The translations under genes were made by a program, and so were the position numbers. From the NCBI GenBank assembly GCA_965247475.1, contig OZ252016.1, positions 1,116,001 to 1,180,000 on the forward strand: DNA of 64,000 nucleotides, written 5' to 3'. Below are positions 1-8,178 of the stretch, piece after piece. The stretch's first letter is position 1. Each line of letters begins with the position of its first letter. This DNA comes from G965247475 sp965247475 (GTDB lineage: Bacteria > Chloroflexota > UBA11872). Under the pieces are notes generated by a model. The model saw only the letters and a list, made by a program, of their open reading frames with translations, was not told the DNA's origin and searched no databases.

Positions 1-11
1 TTGATCACGCA

Positions 12-36
12 CCCGCGCGCGCAGGGCGCGCGCGGG
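12..36 (-). terminator. GC-rich hairpin after the cyclodeaminase gene
   Basis: An 11-bp perfect stem (12-22 pairs with 26-36) with a 3-base loop begins 30 bases past the stop codon of the minus-strand cyclodeaminase-like gene. There is no T tract after it, so it is only a possible terminator or pause site. The first 65 bases hold no other feature I can support. Confidence 0.4.
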
Positions 37-65
37 CTCGCGCCCGGTCAAGAGCCGCGGATCGC

Positions 66-710
66 TCACCTGGGGGCGCCGTCCAGCACGCGATCGACGG
101 CGGCGTCGGCGGTCGCCAGACGCTCGCGCAGGTCGTCCACACGCCCAGCGAAACCGCGGCGCATGTCGGCGTCGAGGACCAGCGGCAGGTTGGCCGCCAC
201 GTTCATCTCGGAGATGCGGATCGCGGATCGGGCCAGCGTAGCGGCGGCGCCGGCGTCGCTGATGACGTTTCGATTCCCCTTGGCCACCGCCTCGGTCGCC
301 AGCGCGATCACTTCCGCCGCGAGGTCGCCGACGCGCAGCGGGACGCGGCTGGCGGACTCCGCGGCGATGGAGAGCCGCTCCGCGCGAACCTGTTTCTGCT
401 CGTCGGTCTCGCGCGCCAGCCCAAAGGCCTGGCTGACCGCGCGATAGGCGTCGGCATCGGCCTGGATGAGCCCCAGCGCCTCAGCCCGAATCTCGTCCGC
501 CCGCGATGTGATCCGCTGCATGTCGTCCTCGACATCCCGGTACCGACGGCGCCCGACGGTCAGGCGGGCCGTCATCGCCACCAGCGCCGCACCCAACGCC
601 AGCGCCAGCGCGGCCGCGCCGCCCCCGCCGGGAGTGGGTCGGTCGGACGCAAGCGCCTCGAGCAGGCCCTCGACCGTCACCTCGGGCCCGAGCGCGGCGG
701 CCTCCCCCAT
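66..710 (-). CDS. Cyclodeaminase/methenyl-THF cyclohydrolase-like protein (FTCD_C family)
   Basis: A 214-residue all-helical protein of the formiminotransferase-cyclodeaminase C-terminal family, the family that includes the stand-alone methenyltetrahydrofolate cyclohydrolase FchA. The family signature is visible at about residues 25-55: a PGGGGAAA turn followed by LGAALVAMTARLT. Length is normal for the single-domain form (about 200-215). Its ATG lies one base after the stop of the methylenetetrahydrofolate reductase gene, so the two are surely co-transcribed, and the context favours a role in interconverting one-carbon units on tetrahydrofolate in the cytoplasm. Whether it is a cyclohydrolase or a formimino-THF cyclodeaminase cannot be told from sequence alone. 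Confidence 0.85.
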   Translation of the reverse strand: MGEAAALGPEVTVEGLLEALASDRPTPGGGGAAALALALGAALVAMTARLTVGRRRYRDVEDDMQRITSRADEIRAEALGLIQADADAYRAVSQAFGLARETDEQKQVRAERLSIAAESASRVPLRVGDLAAEVIALATEAVAKGNRNVISDAGAAATLARSAIRISEMNVAANLPLVLDADMRRGFAGRVDDLRERLATADAAVDRVLDGAPR

Positions 711-711
711 A

Positions 712-1713
712 TCACGCCGCCAGATCGTCGGCCGGGATCGGCGGTGCCAGTTCGGGCGCCGGGGTCGGACGCGGGACCGTCAGGCCGGAGTCCTCGACGA
801 TCCTCGGTACCACGCGCTCCCAATCGATCGCCATGATGTGGACACCGTGCACACCCTCGATCTCGCGAACCTGGGCGATGATCTCCTGGCAGATGCGAAT
901 CCCCTCGGCGCGCGGCTTCTTGGCCGCCTGCATGCGCTCCACCACCCAGTCCGGAACCTCCATGCCGGCGATCTTGAACTTCATGAACTCGGCCATGCGC
1001 GCCGATTTGAGCGGACCCACCCCCGCAATGATGTGCACGCGTTCGTGGATTCCGTCGTCGCGCACCGCGGCCATCCACTCCGCGAACCGCTCGACGTTGA
1101 AGATCATCTGCGTCAGCGCGAACTCCTGCCCGGCCGCGGCCTTCTTCAACATGCGCAGCGGACGCCAGCCGTAGGGCGGCGCGAACGGATTTGCCGCGCC
1201 GCCGACGAAACAGCCGAAGTCGCCCTTGATCGGGTCGCCCGCCGCGGTCAGCCCTTCGTCGCGGAGCTGCCGCAGCATGCGCACGAGCTGCACGCCCTGA
1301 AGATCGAACACCGGCTTGGCCATCGGATGGTCGCCGAGGACCAGCGAATCCCCGCTGATCGCCATGAAGTTGCGGATGCCGAACGCCAGCGCCGCGATCA
1401 CGTCGGACTGAATCGCCAGCCGATTCCGGTCGCGGCACGAAAGCTGCATGATCGGCTCCACGCCGCCCCTGCGACACAGCACGGCCGCGCCCCAGTGCGA
1501 CATCTTGAGCACCGCTCCTTGGTTATCCGTGCAGCTGGCGGCGTCCACGAATCCGCGGAGCAGCTTGGCCTTCTTCAGGACGTCGGCGCCGGACGGCCCC
1601 CGCGGCGGCCCTAGCTCGCACGTGACCGCGAAGTGCCCGGCCTCGAGCACGGCCTGGAGGTTGCTGTAGGGCGGGCCGGTTGCGGGCTCGACCTGGGCGT
1701 CGTCGCTCGACAT
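712..1713 (-). CDS. metF: Methylenetetrahydrofolate reductase (MetF family)
   Basis: A 333-residue TIM-barrel flavoprotein that reduces 5,10-methylene-THF to 5-methyl-THF, feeding methionine synthesis or a Wood-Ljungdahl methyl branch. Visible marks are the early acidic motif TCELGPPRG (residues 31-39, with the proton-donor Glu) and the long conserved block at residues 88-122 containing CRDRNR and FMAISGD. I chose the ATG at 1713 because the protein reads directly into the family from there and upstream in-frame codons run into the divergent gene. It is one base upstream of the cyclodeaminase-like gene and diverges from miaA across 50 bases. Nothing in its length suggests a fused MetV or B12 partner, and none lies beside it. 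Confidence 0.9.
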   Translation of the reverse strand: MSSDDAQVEPATGPPYSNLQAVLEAGHFAVTCELGPPRGPSGADVLKKAKLLRGFVDAASCTDNQGAVLKMSHWGAAVLCRRGGVEPIMQLSCRDRNRLAIQSDVIAALAFGIRNFMAISGDSLVLGDHPMAKPVFDLQGVQLVRMLRQLRDEGLTAAGDPIKGDFGCFVGGAANPFAPPYGWRPLRMLKKAAAGQEFALTQMIFNVERFAEWMAAVRDDGIHERVHIIAGVGPLKSARMAEFMKFKIAGMEVPDWVVERMQAAKKPRAEGIRICQEIIAQVREIEGVHGVHIMAIDWERVVPRIVEDSGLTVPRPTPAPELAPPIPADDLAA

Positions 1714-1763
1714 TGGGTGACAATCACAGAGCGCGGCCCGCCTGGGCCGACGGATGGCAGTCA

Positions 1764-2717
1764 ATGGTAACGCCCGCCTGTCCCGACGAATTTGAGCGCG
1801 ACGGCGAAGCTCCGCTGGTTGTGATCACCGGTCCGACCGCGGCAGGCAAGACGGCCTGCGCGCTCGCGCTTGCCCGACACGCGCCGATCGAGGTGATCTC
1901 GGCCGACTCGCGCCAGGTGTACCGGGGCATGGACATCGGCACCGCCAAGCCGTCCGAGGCCGACCGCGCCAAGCTCCCGCACCACCTCATCGACGTCGTC
2001 CCGCCGGACCAGACCTACAGCGCATTCAAGTTCGTGACCGACGCGCGGCGCGCGATCGCCGACGTGCGACGGCGCGGTCGTATCCCGGTGGTGGTCGGCG
2101 GGACCGGCTTCTACATCCAGGCGCTGCTCGAGGGTTCGACGCTCGGCGGCGTGCCGCCCGATCCGGACTTGCGCGGCGAGCTGCGCGCGCTCTTCGAGCG
2201 CGGCGGCGCCGCGGCCCTCGTCGAACGCCTGCGGCAGGCCGCGCCCGAGCGAATGGGCAAACTTGACATAAACAATCCACGGCGGCTGATGCGGGCGATC
2301 GAGCTTGCGGAGTCGAGTGCCGACGGCGATTCGCGGCCGGAGTCCCCGCCGCTCGCCGCGCGCGTGCTCGGCCTCCGGATCGCCTCCGGCGACCTGGGGG
2401 GGCGGATCGAGGCCCGCGTCGACCGCATGTACGCCGCCGGACTCCTCGACGAGACCAGGAGGCTGCTGGCGAGCGGTTACGACCGCGGGCTCCCGGCGAT
2501 GTCGGGTCTGGGCTACGCCGAAGCCATCGCGCATCTCGACGGCGACCTGACGCTGGAGGCGGCGCGCGACCGGACGGCCGCCCGAACGCGTCAGTATGCG
2601 CGCCGACAGCGGACCTGGTTCAGGCACCGGGGTTCCGTACACTGGTTTCCGCCGGAGGCGATCGTGGGCGTGGCGCTCGACGCGCTGCCGCCGCACGCAC
2701 TCCGGCAGGACGTGTGA
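1764..2717 (+). CDS. miaA: tRNA dimethylallyltransferase
   Basis: MiaA transfers a dimethylallyl group to N6 of A37 in tRNAs reading codons that begin with U. The 317-residue protein has the P-loop GPTAAGKT (residues 23-30), the substrate motif DSRQVYRGMDIGTAKP (48-63) and the GGTGFYIQALL motif near residue 115, all diagnostic. I took the ATG at 1764; an upstream in-frame start would overlap the divergent metF start. It heads a tight plus-strand run miaA-dapF-dapL-hflX; pairing of miaA with hflX is common in bacteria, though hfq is absent here. The stop is one base before dapF. Confidence 0.96.
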   Translation: MVTPACPDEFERDGEAPLVVITGPTAAGKTACALALARHAPIEVISADSRQVYRGMDIGTAKPSEADRAKLPHHLIDVVPPDQTYSAFKFVTDARRAIADVRRRGRIPVVVGGTGFYIQALLEGSTLGGVPPDPDLRGELRALFERGGAAALVERLRQAAPERMGKLDINNPRRLMRAIELAESSADGDSRPESPPLAARVLGLRIASGDLGGRIEARVDRMYAAGLLDETRRLLASGYDRGLPAMSGLGYAEAIAHLDGDLTLEAARDRTAARTRQYARRQRTWFRHRGSVHWFPPEAIVGVALDALPPHALRQDV

Positions 2718-2718
2718 C

Positions 2719-3564
2719 ATGACCATTGCCTTCACGAAAATGCACGGCGCGGGCAACGATTTCGTGCTGCTCGACGGCCGCGAGCGCCTGCCCTCCGGCA
2801 TCGCCCCGATGGCGCGCGCCATTGCGGATCGCCATTTCGGCGTCGGCTGCGACCAGGTCCTGGTCGTGCGAGACGGGTCGGACCATCGATTCGCGATGGA
2901 GACTTGGAACGCCGACGGATCGCAGGCCGAGATGTGCGGCAACGGCATTCGCTGCTTCGCCAAATGGCTCTACGACAGCGGCGACCTGGCGTCCGGGCGT
3001 GAGGTGATCGAGACGCTGGGAGGGCCGCGCTGGGTCGAGGTCGTGGGCTATCAGGACGGGGACTTCCGGGTGCGGACCGGCATGGGTGTGCCCTCGTTCG
3101 ACCCGCCGTCGATTCCGATGCGACCGGGCAACCGGCGGCCCAACCACACCAGGCTCGCCCCGAACGGCATGACGCTGGATGTGGTCGGCGTGTCGATGGG
3201 CAACCCGCATGCGGTCGCGTTCGTGGACGATGTCGACGCCTTCCCGCTGGCGGCCATCGGCCCGCTGGTGGAGCGCGACGACGCCTTTCCCGAGCGCGTC
3301 AACTTCGAGATCGTGGAGGTCCAGCAGCCGTCGAGGCTCAAGGTCCGCGTATGGGAGCGAGGCGCGGGTCTGACGCTGGCCTGTGGCTCCGGCGCGTCGG
3401 CATCCACGGTGGTCGCGGTCGCCGAGGGCAAAGTGGCGCCCGGCGGCGTCTCGCTCGACATGCCCGGCGGTCAGCTGATGGCCGAGTGGAGCGGCGAGGG
3501 TCAGGAGACCGTCCTGGAAGGTCCCGCCTCGACGGTCTTCGTTGGCGAATGGGCCGACCGATAG
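2719..3564 (+). CDS. dapF: Diaminopimelate epimerase
   Basis: DapF interconverts LL- and meso-diaminopimelate, the penultimate step to lysine and the source of the peptidoglycan diamino acid. The 281-residue protein shows both half-sites with the catalytic cysteines: Cys73 in MCGNGIRCF and Cys222 in LACGSGASA, where the usual second-site threonine is a serine. Length is typical. The ATG at 2719 follows the miaA stop by one base, and the LL-DAP aminotransferase gene comes next, so the two supply and use the same intermediate. Confidence 0.96.
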   Translation: MTIAFTKMHGAGNDFVLLDGRERLPSGIAPMARAIADRHFGVGCDQVLVVRDGSDHRFAMETWNADGSQAEMCGNGIRCFAKWLYDSGDLASGREVIETLGGPRWVEVVGYQDGDFRVRTGMGVPSFDPPSIPMRPGNRRPNHTRLAPNGMTLDVVGVSMGNPHAVAFVDDVDAFPLAAIGPLVERDDAFPERVNFEIVEVQQPSRLKVRVWERGAGLTLACGSGASASTVVAVAEGKVAPGGVSLDMPGGQLMAEWSGEGQETVLEGPASTVFVGEWADR

Positions 3565-3597
3565 CGCCGGATCGCATCGGCTAGGGACCTACAGCGC

Positions 3598-4776
3598 ATG
3601 CCCGCAAACCATCGGATCAAGTTCGCCGAACGCATCAGCAACCTTCCGCCATATCTATTCGCGCAGCTCGACAAGCTGCGCGATCAACGGCGCGCGGCGG
3701 GCGTCGACGTCATCAGTCTGGGTATCGGCGATCCGGATCTGCCAACCCCGGACGCGGTCGTGGAGGCGCTCGCGGCCGCGGCGCGCGATCCGGCGAACCA
3801 TCGGTATCCCGAGTACTACGGGCTCGACGAGCTGCGGGCCGCGATCACCGACTGGTACCGGCGCCGCTTTGACGTGTCGCTCGACCCGGCGGCGGAGGTG
3901 GTCCCGCTGATCGGGTCCAAGGAGGGGATCGCGCACCTGCCGCTGGCGCTGGTGGATCCGGGCGATCTGGTGCTGGCCACTGATCCGGGCTATCCGGTCT
4001 ACGCAATCGGCGCCACGCTCGCGGGCGGTCGAATCCACGAAATCCCGCTGACCCCCGAGGCCGGCTGGCTGCCCGATCTCGAATCGATCCCGGCGGACGC
4101 GCTCGCGTCGGCGCAGCTGCTGTGGCTGTCGTATCCGAGCAACCCGACCGCGGCCGTGGCGCCGTTCGAGTTCTTCGAGTCGGCAGTCGCGTTCGCGCGC
4201 CGTCACGGTCTGGTCATCGCGCAGGACGCCGCGTACTCCGAGGTGACCTTCGATGGCTACCGCAGCCGCAGCATCCTCGAAGTCCCGGGCGCCGTGGACG
4301 TGACTGTGGAGTTCCACTCGCTGTCGAAGACCTACAACATGACGGGATGGCGAATCGGCTGGATGGCCGGTAACGCGGCGGTGGTGGAGGCGCTCGGCCG
4401 GGTCAAGACCAACGTGGACTCCGGCATATTCCAGGCGGTGCAGTACGCCGGCATCGCCGCCCTCGAGGTGCCTCAGGCGTGGATCGACCAGCGAAACCTG
4501 CGGCTGCAGTCGCGGCGCGACCGGGTCCTCGAAGCGCTCACCGCGGCCGGGCTCGAGCCGGAGCGGCCACTCGCCAGCCTGTACGTGTGGTCGCCGGTAC
4601 CGGCGGGCACGAGCTCGATCGAGTTCGCCACGCGTCTCATCGACGATGCGGGGGTGATCGTCACGCCGGGCGTTGGATTCGGGCCGGCGGGCGAAGGCTA
4701 CTTCCGAATCTCACTGACCACGCCCGACGACCGTCTCGAGGAGGCTCTCGGTCGCATCGCGACGCTCAGCTTCTGA
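3598..4776 (+). CDS. dapL: LL-diaminopimelate aminotransferase
   Basis: A 392-residue fold-type I PLP aminotransferase with the Schiff-base lysine in HSLSKTYNMTGWRIG (Lys244), the SNPT motif (181-184) and PGYPVY (130-135). The class I family covers many substrates; the assignment to DapL, which makes LL-DAP directly from tetrahydrodipicolinate, rests on the dapF gene 33 bases upstream and on its family-typical N-terminus (NLPPYLFAQLD). DapL is the usual lysine route in many Chloroflexota. An alternative would be a general alanine or aspartate aminotransferase. Confidence 0.88.
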   Translation: MPANHRIKFAERISNLPPYLFAQLDKLRDQRRAAGVDVISLGIGDPDLPTPDAVVEALAAAARDPANHRYPEYYGLDELRAAITDWYRRRFDVSLDPAAEVVPLIGSKEGIAHLPLALVDPGDLVLATDPGYPVYAIGATLAGGRIHEIPLTPEAGWLPDLESIPADALASAQLLWLSYPSNPTAAVAPFEFFESAVAFARRHGLVIAQDAAYSEVTFDGYRSRSILEVPGAVDVTVEFHSLSKTYNMTGWRIGWMAGNAAVVEALGRVKTNVDSGIFQAVQYAGIAALEVPQAWIDQRNLRLQSRRDRVLEALTAAGLEPERPLASLYVWSPVPAGTSSIEFATRLIDDAGVIVTPGVGFGPAGEGYFRISLTTPDDRLEEALGRIATLSF

Positions 4777-4789
4777 ACCCCACATTGGC

Positions 4790-6076
4790 GTGGTGGACAC
4801 GTCCGTCGACGGGCGGCTGCTGACCGAACGGGTCGAGCGCGCCTATCTGACCGGCGTTGCGGGTCTCCACGAGCTCGGCGACTGGCCGCCCGACCTCTCG
4901 CTGCACGAGCTGGCGCGTCTGGTGGAGAGCGCCGGCGGCGAGGTGGGCGGACGCACGGTGGTGAGGATTCGGCGCCCCAGACCGTCCACATTGCTCGGCG
5001 CCGGACAGCTCGCGAGCGTGATCGATCTGGCGAAGGCGGACGGCGCTGACGTGTTGGTCTTCGACGCCGACCTGCTCCCCCGGCAGCAGCGAAACATCGA
5101 GACGGCCTGGGGCGGCAAGGTTCTCGATCGGACCGCGCTGATTCTCGATATCTTCGCGGCTCGCGCCCAGAGCGTTGAGGGGCGGCTGCAGGTCGAGCGC
5201 GCGCAGCTCGAATACCTGCTGCCCCGGCTGTCGGAGCTGTGGGTGGAGTTCTCGCGGCAGCGCGGCGGGATCGGCCCTTTCCGGGGACCCGGCGAGGCGC
5301 AGATCGAGACGGACCGGCGTCTATACCGCGACCGCATCGCGGGACTCGACGAGCAGCTCGACGGGCTCCGGGCGCGCCGGTCGGACCATCGCCGCCGCCG
5401 CCGCCAGGCCGGGCTCATGGTGGCCGCGCTGGTGGGGTACACCAACGCCGGGAAGAGCACCCTGCTCAACGCGCTCACCGGCGCCGACGCGCAGACCCGG
5501 GACCAGCTGTTCGCGACCCTGGACCCCACGACCCGCAGGCTCGACCTGCCGGACGGCGACGCGATTCTGCTGACCGACACCGTCGGGTTCATTCAGCGCC
5601 TGCCGATCCGGCTGATCGAGGCGTTCCGGGCGACGCTGGAGGAGGCGCTCGAGGCCGACGTACTGGTGCACGTGGTGGATCTCGCCTCTCCCGACTACCG
5701 CCGGCAGGCCGAGGTGGTGGAAGCGACTCTCAACGACATCGGCGCGTCCCCACGTCCCGTGATCACGGTCCTGAACAAGACCGACGTGGCGCCGCCGCCG
5801 GACCTCGCTGATTTTCCGAACGCGGTCGCAACGGCCGCCCTAACTGGATCCGGGCTCGACGAGCTGCGCGACCGCCTGGCCGATGCGGTGCGGGTGGGTC
5901 GGGTGGCGGTGGAGGTGCAGATTCCATACAGCGACGGCGATCTGGTGGATCTGTTTCACAGTCGGGGTCACGTCGAGGCGGAGGCGCACGAGCCGACCGG
6001 CACGCGGATCAGCGGCAGCCTCCCGCGCGACCTGCTGAGACGCTTTCGGCCGTACCTGGTCGATGCCGGCGCCTAA
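4790..6076 (+). CDS. hflX: Ribosome-associated GTPase HflX
   Basis: HflX is a GTPase that binds the 50S subunit and splits stalled ribosomes under stress. The 428-residue protein has the HflX N-terminal domain including STLLGAGQL (66-74) and the GGIGFRGPGE-like signature (read as GGIGPFRGPGE, 159-169). A basic coiled linker follows, then the GTPase domain with G1 GYTNAGKS (216-223), G3 DTVGF near 263 and NKTD near 330. The start is GTG at 4790, directly followed by a second GTG and 13 bases after dapL; no clear Shine-Dalgarno is visible. It ends the miaA-dapF-dapL-hflX operon and converges on a minus-strand gene 18 bases away. Confidence 0.96.
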   Translation: MVDTSVDGRLLTERVERAYLTGVAGLHELGDWPPDLSLHELARLVESAGGEVGGRTVVRIRRPRPSTLLGAGQLASVIDLAKADGADVLVFDADLLPRQQRNIETAWGGKVLDRTALILDIFAARAQSVEGRLQVERAQLEYLLPRLSELWVEFSRQRGGIGPFRGPGEAQIETDRRLYRDRIAGLDEQLDGLRARRSDHRRRRRQAGLMVAALVGYTNAGKSTLLNALTGADAQTRDQLFATLDPTTRRLDLPDGDAILLTDTVGFIQRLPIRLIEAFRATLEEALEADVLVHVVDLASPDYRRQAEVVEATLNDIGASPRPVITVLNKTDVAPPPDLADFPNAVATAALTGSGLDELRDRLADAVRVGRVAVEVQIPYSDGDLVDLFHSRGHVEAEAHEPTGTRISGSLPRDLLRRFRPYLVDAGA

Positions 6077-6094
6077 GCGCCCGGCTGGTTGGGA

Positions 6095-6490
6095 TCAGCG
6101 GCGGTTGGCGGCGATGGCCGCGCCGGTGACCACGACAATCCACAGGACCAGCGCCAGCAGTACCCATGCGCCGTTGCCCACCAGGTTTGTCCAAGCCACC
6201 AGCACACCGACCCCGAGCACGATGGCCAGCACCGCTCCAAGCGCGATCAGCAGCGGGCGCGCGGCGCCCGCGTGCAGCCAGTCGCGCAGTCGCGGCCGGG
6301 GCTGGCTGCACGCGCGGCACACCTGCCAGCCGGGCGCGTTCCGCGTGGCGCACGCGCGGCAGCGCCAGCCGCGCCCAACCGCGACCGCTTCCACGGCGGA
6401 ACGGGGGGCGGGCGCGACCCGGGACTGGGGCGAGGGGAAGCCGGTTCGATCCTCGCTCCGACGCCGCGCGGTGGAGGGCTCCATGGTCAT
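6095..6490 (-). CDS. Small membrane protein with a RanBP2-type zinc finger
   Basis: A 131-residue protein of unknown function. Residues 42-61 match the RanBP2 zinc-finger spacing exactly: Trp42, Cys44, Cys47, Asn51, Cys58 and Cys61 (W-x-C-x2-C-x3-N-x6-C-x2-C). Two hydrophobic stretches at about 78-100 and 106-128 look like a membrane hairpin. The finger would sit in the cytoplasm if the basic N-terminal side is inside. The ATG lies 9 bases after the stop of the Xer-type recombinase gene, so they are probably one transcript. In bacteria such single fingers usually mediate protein contacts; no specific role can be given. Confidence 0.7.
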   Translation of the reverse strand: MTMEPSTARRRSEDRTGFPSPQSRVAPAPRSAVEAVAVGRGWRCRACATRNAPGWQVCRACSQPRPRLRDWLHAGAARPLLIALGAVLAIVLGVGVLVAWTNLVGNGAWVLLALVLWIVVVTGAAIAANRR

Positions 6491-6499
6491 CAGTGATCC

Positions 6500-7516
6500 T
6501 CAGGCGCCGGAGCGGCTCCGCCGGACGCTCGCCGCCGCCTCTTCGACGGGCACGCTGTAGCGGTCGAACGCTTCGCGCAACTTCTCGGTCTCGTAGTGCG
6601 CATAGATCCGTTTGGTGGTGTCGGGCGACGCGTGGCCCAGGATGTCCTGAACCTCGGAGAGATTCGCGCCGCGGTTGAGCAGCGTGGTGGCCTTGAGATG
6701 GCGGAAGTCGTGCGTGGTGGCGGGCACGCCTACGAGCCCGGCGTAGCGCTTCACGATCTTCCAGACGGATTGCGGCGATAGCCGCAGGCGCTCGCCGGCG
6801 CGGCCAGGATCGCGGGGCGATCCACGGTGCCGGATGAACAGCGGCGCATACGTGTCGGCGCGCGCCGCCAGATACTCACGAACGACCCGCCGGGCGTCAT
6901 CGTCGAAGAAGATCACACGCTCGCGCCGCCCCTTGCCCGTGATCAGGGCCTGCCGGGCGCGGCCGTCGTCCACGTCGGCCCGGTCGAGCCGGGCCGCCTC
7001 GCTCCGCCGTATGCCGGTGCAGTACAGCACGTGCAGCAGCGCACGGTCGCGGAGCAGCCGGAGCTGTGCCGCCCGGTCGGTTTCCGCGCCGATCGCCGCC
7101 GGGACCTCGTTCTTGACATAATCAACAATCAAGGCCAGCGCGCCATCCACCCGCGGGGTGCGGTAGATCGGCTTGGCCTTCACGGCGTTCAGGCGCTCCG
7201 TGGCCCGTTCCAGCGACCCGCCGGGCAGCTGACCGCTGCGGACGCAGTGCCGGACGAATGCGCGCGCGCCCGCCAGATAGGTGTTGATCGTTGCTTCACG
7301 ATCTCGACCAAGCTCATCGACCAGCGCCAGGTAGAACTGCTCGAGGTCCTCCGGCGCCATGCGGTCGAGCGAGAGCGCGTCCGGGTCGCCGACGGCCCCG
7401 CGAAACCACGCCAGGAACCGGCGCAGGCCGGTGGCGTACGTCGTGCGCGTGCGGTCCGACTTTGCGCGCAGCGAGACGAGAAAGTCGTCCGCGGCAATGG
7501 CAATTGTTGACGGCAT
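6500..7516 (-). CDS. Xer-type tyrosine recombinase
   Basis: A 338-residue site-specific recombinase with an N-terminal SAM-like DNA-binding domain (about 10-110) and a C-terminal catalytic domain. Active-site residues are visible: Arg170 in YCTGIRRSE, Lys195 in TGKGRRE, His269 and Arg272 in HDFRH, His295 in LGHAS and the probable nucleophile Tyr305 in TKRIYAHY. Size and motif wording fit XerC/XerD/XerA chromosome-dimer resolvases better than phage integrases, and no phage genes are nearby. A probable promoter lies just upstream and the zinc-finger membrane protein gene follows. Whether it is the chromosomal dif resolvase or a mobile-element recombinase is open. Confidence 0.9.
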   Translation of the reverse strand: MPSTIAIAADDFLVSLRAKSDRTRTTYATGLRRFLAWFRGAVGDPDALSLDRMAPEDLEQFYLALVDELGRDREATINTYLAGARAFVRHCVRSGQLPGGSLERATERLNAVKAKPIYRTPRVDGALALIVDYVKNEVPAAIGAETDRAAQLRLLRDRALLHVLYCTGIRRSEAARLDRADVDDGRARQALITGKGRRERVIFFDDDARRVVREYLAARADTYAPLFIRHRGSPRDPGRAGERLRLSPQSVWKIVKRYAGLVGVPATTHDFRHLKATTLLNRGANLSEVQDILGHASPDTTKRIYAHYETEKLREAFDRYSVPVEEAAASVRRSRSGA

Positions 7517-7525
7517 GGGACCTTG

Positions 7526-7554
7526 TGTTTACATAGGGAATCCACCGTTGTCAA
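7526..7554 (-). promoter_or_regulatory. Probable sigma70-type promoter of the Xer recombinase gene
   Basis: On the minus strand TTGACA (7554-7549) is followed after 17 bases by the weak -10 TAAACA (7531-7526), 10 bases before the start codon. A 6-bp inverted repeat (AATCCA 7539-7544, TGGATT 7555-7560) flanks the -35 and could be an operator. The -35 is perfect and the -10 poor. Confidence 0.35.
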
Positions 7555-7776
7555 TGGATTGTCACCGCTGGCAATCGGCAGCGGCTCGGAACGAGGACTC
7601 GTCGCGCCGCCGAGCCGTGTGGCGCGACGACGCGAATCGCGGCGGCGCCGCGGTCTGAGCGGTTCGAGTGCGCGCGGCCGCGGGCCCGAGCCGGACCGGG
7701 CACGAGATGGCTGGTCTCGGGCGAGCGGCGCCCACGGGCGGCTCCACACCGGACGGTGGCCCGTGCACGCTAGCGT

Positions 7777-7808
7777 GTAGTAGAGCTAATGGTTATTAGT
7801 GCTACTAC
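7777..7808. repeat. AT-rich inverted repeat near the recombinase gene
   Basis: Two 14-base arms (7777-7790 and 7795-7808) are inverted copies with two mismatches around a GGTT loop; the outer seven bases GTAGTAG/CTACTAC lie at the ends. It is far more AT-rich than its surroundings. It could be a recombinase or regulator binding site, a mobile-element end or a transcript hairpin. Confidence 0.5.
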
Positions 7809-8015
7809 ATCTCTCGATCGAGACCGCCCTGAACGGAACGCGGTGCGCGGCAGCGCCCGACGAGCCGCGGTGCTGGCCGTACCCTCCCATGAGCCTGGGT
7901 GGCACGCCTGCCAGCTCAGCCTTGCAGGGTGGGCCGATGCCGCACTTCGCCTATCCCATCCCAGAGGGGCGCGCCACCGGTCGATCCGGGCCACCCGGCG
8001 GCGAATCCCTGAGTC

Positions 8016-8099
8016 GTCATTCCGGCGGACGCCGGAATCCAGAGGGAGAGTGGCGTCGACCGGTCAGGCCCTGGACCCCCTGGTGTTCGCCGGGGTGAC
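8016..8099. repeat. Palindromic intergenic repeat (REP/MITE-like)
   Basis: An 84-bp element whose two ends (about 8016-8046 and 8069-8099) are diverged inverted copies of each other, both starting GTCA..CCGGCG and continuing to a TCCAG-type core. The left end itself folds as ATTCCGGC-n4-GCCGGAAT. This is the general form of GTCATTCC-type intergenic repeats found in many bacterial genomes. Confidence 0.6.
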
Positions 8100-8147
8100 G
8101 GGGAGGGGTCGAGGTCATGGGCCAGCGCCTTCGGACGGGGCGAGCGA

Positions 8148-8178
8148 TGAGATTCCTCCGCTCCGCGTCGGAATGACA
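8148..8178. repeat. GAGATTCCTC...GGAATGAC dispersed repeat, copy 1
   Basis: This 31-bp imperfect palindrome reads ATGAGATTCCTC at its left and GTCGGAATGAC at its right. A near-identical copy lies at 17294-17324, so this is a dispersed repeat family and not a local hairpin. Confidence 0.6.

Noticed and set aside
466..1614. Long plus-strand open frame opposite the cyclodeaminase and metF genes
   Set aside because: It is an antisense shadow caused by high third-position GC; it is Arg/Ala/Pro-rich and matches no family, while the minus strand holds two clear genes.
2265..2280. TTGACATAA motifs in miaA and in the recombinase gene as dif half-sites
   Set aside because: Both lie inside conserved coding sequence and lack a matching second arm.
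1761..2963. 400-codon minus-strand frame opposite miaA and dapF
   Set aside because: Antisense shadow; the plus strand has two unmistakable enzymes with all motifs.
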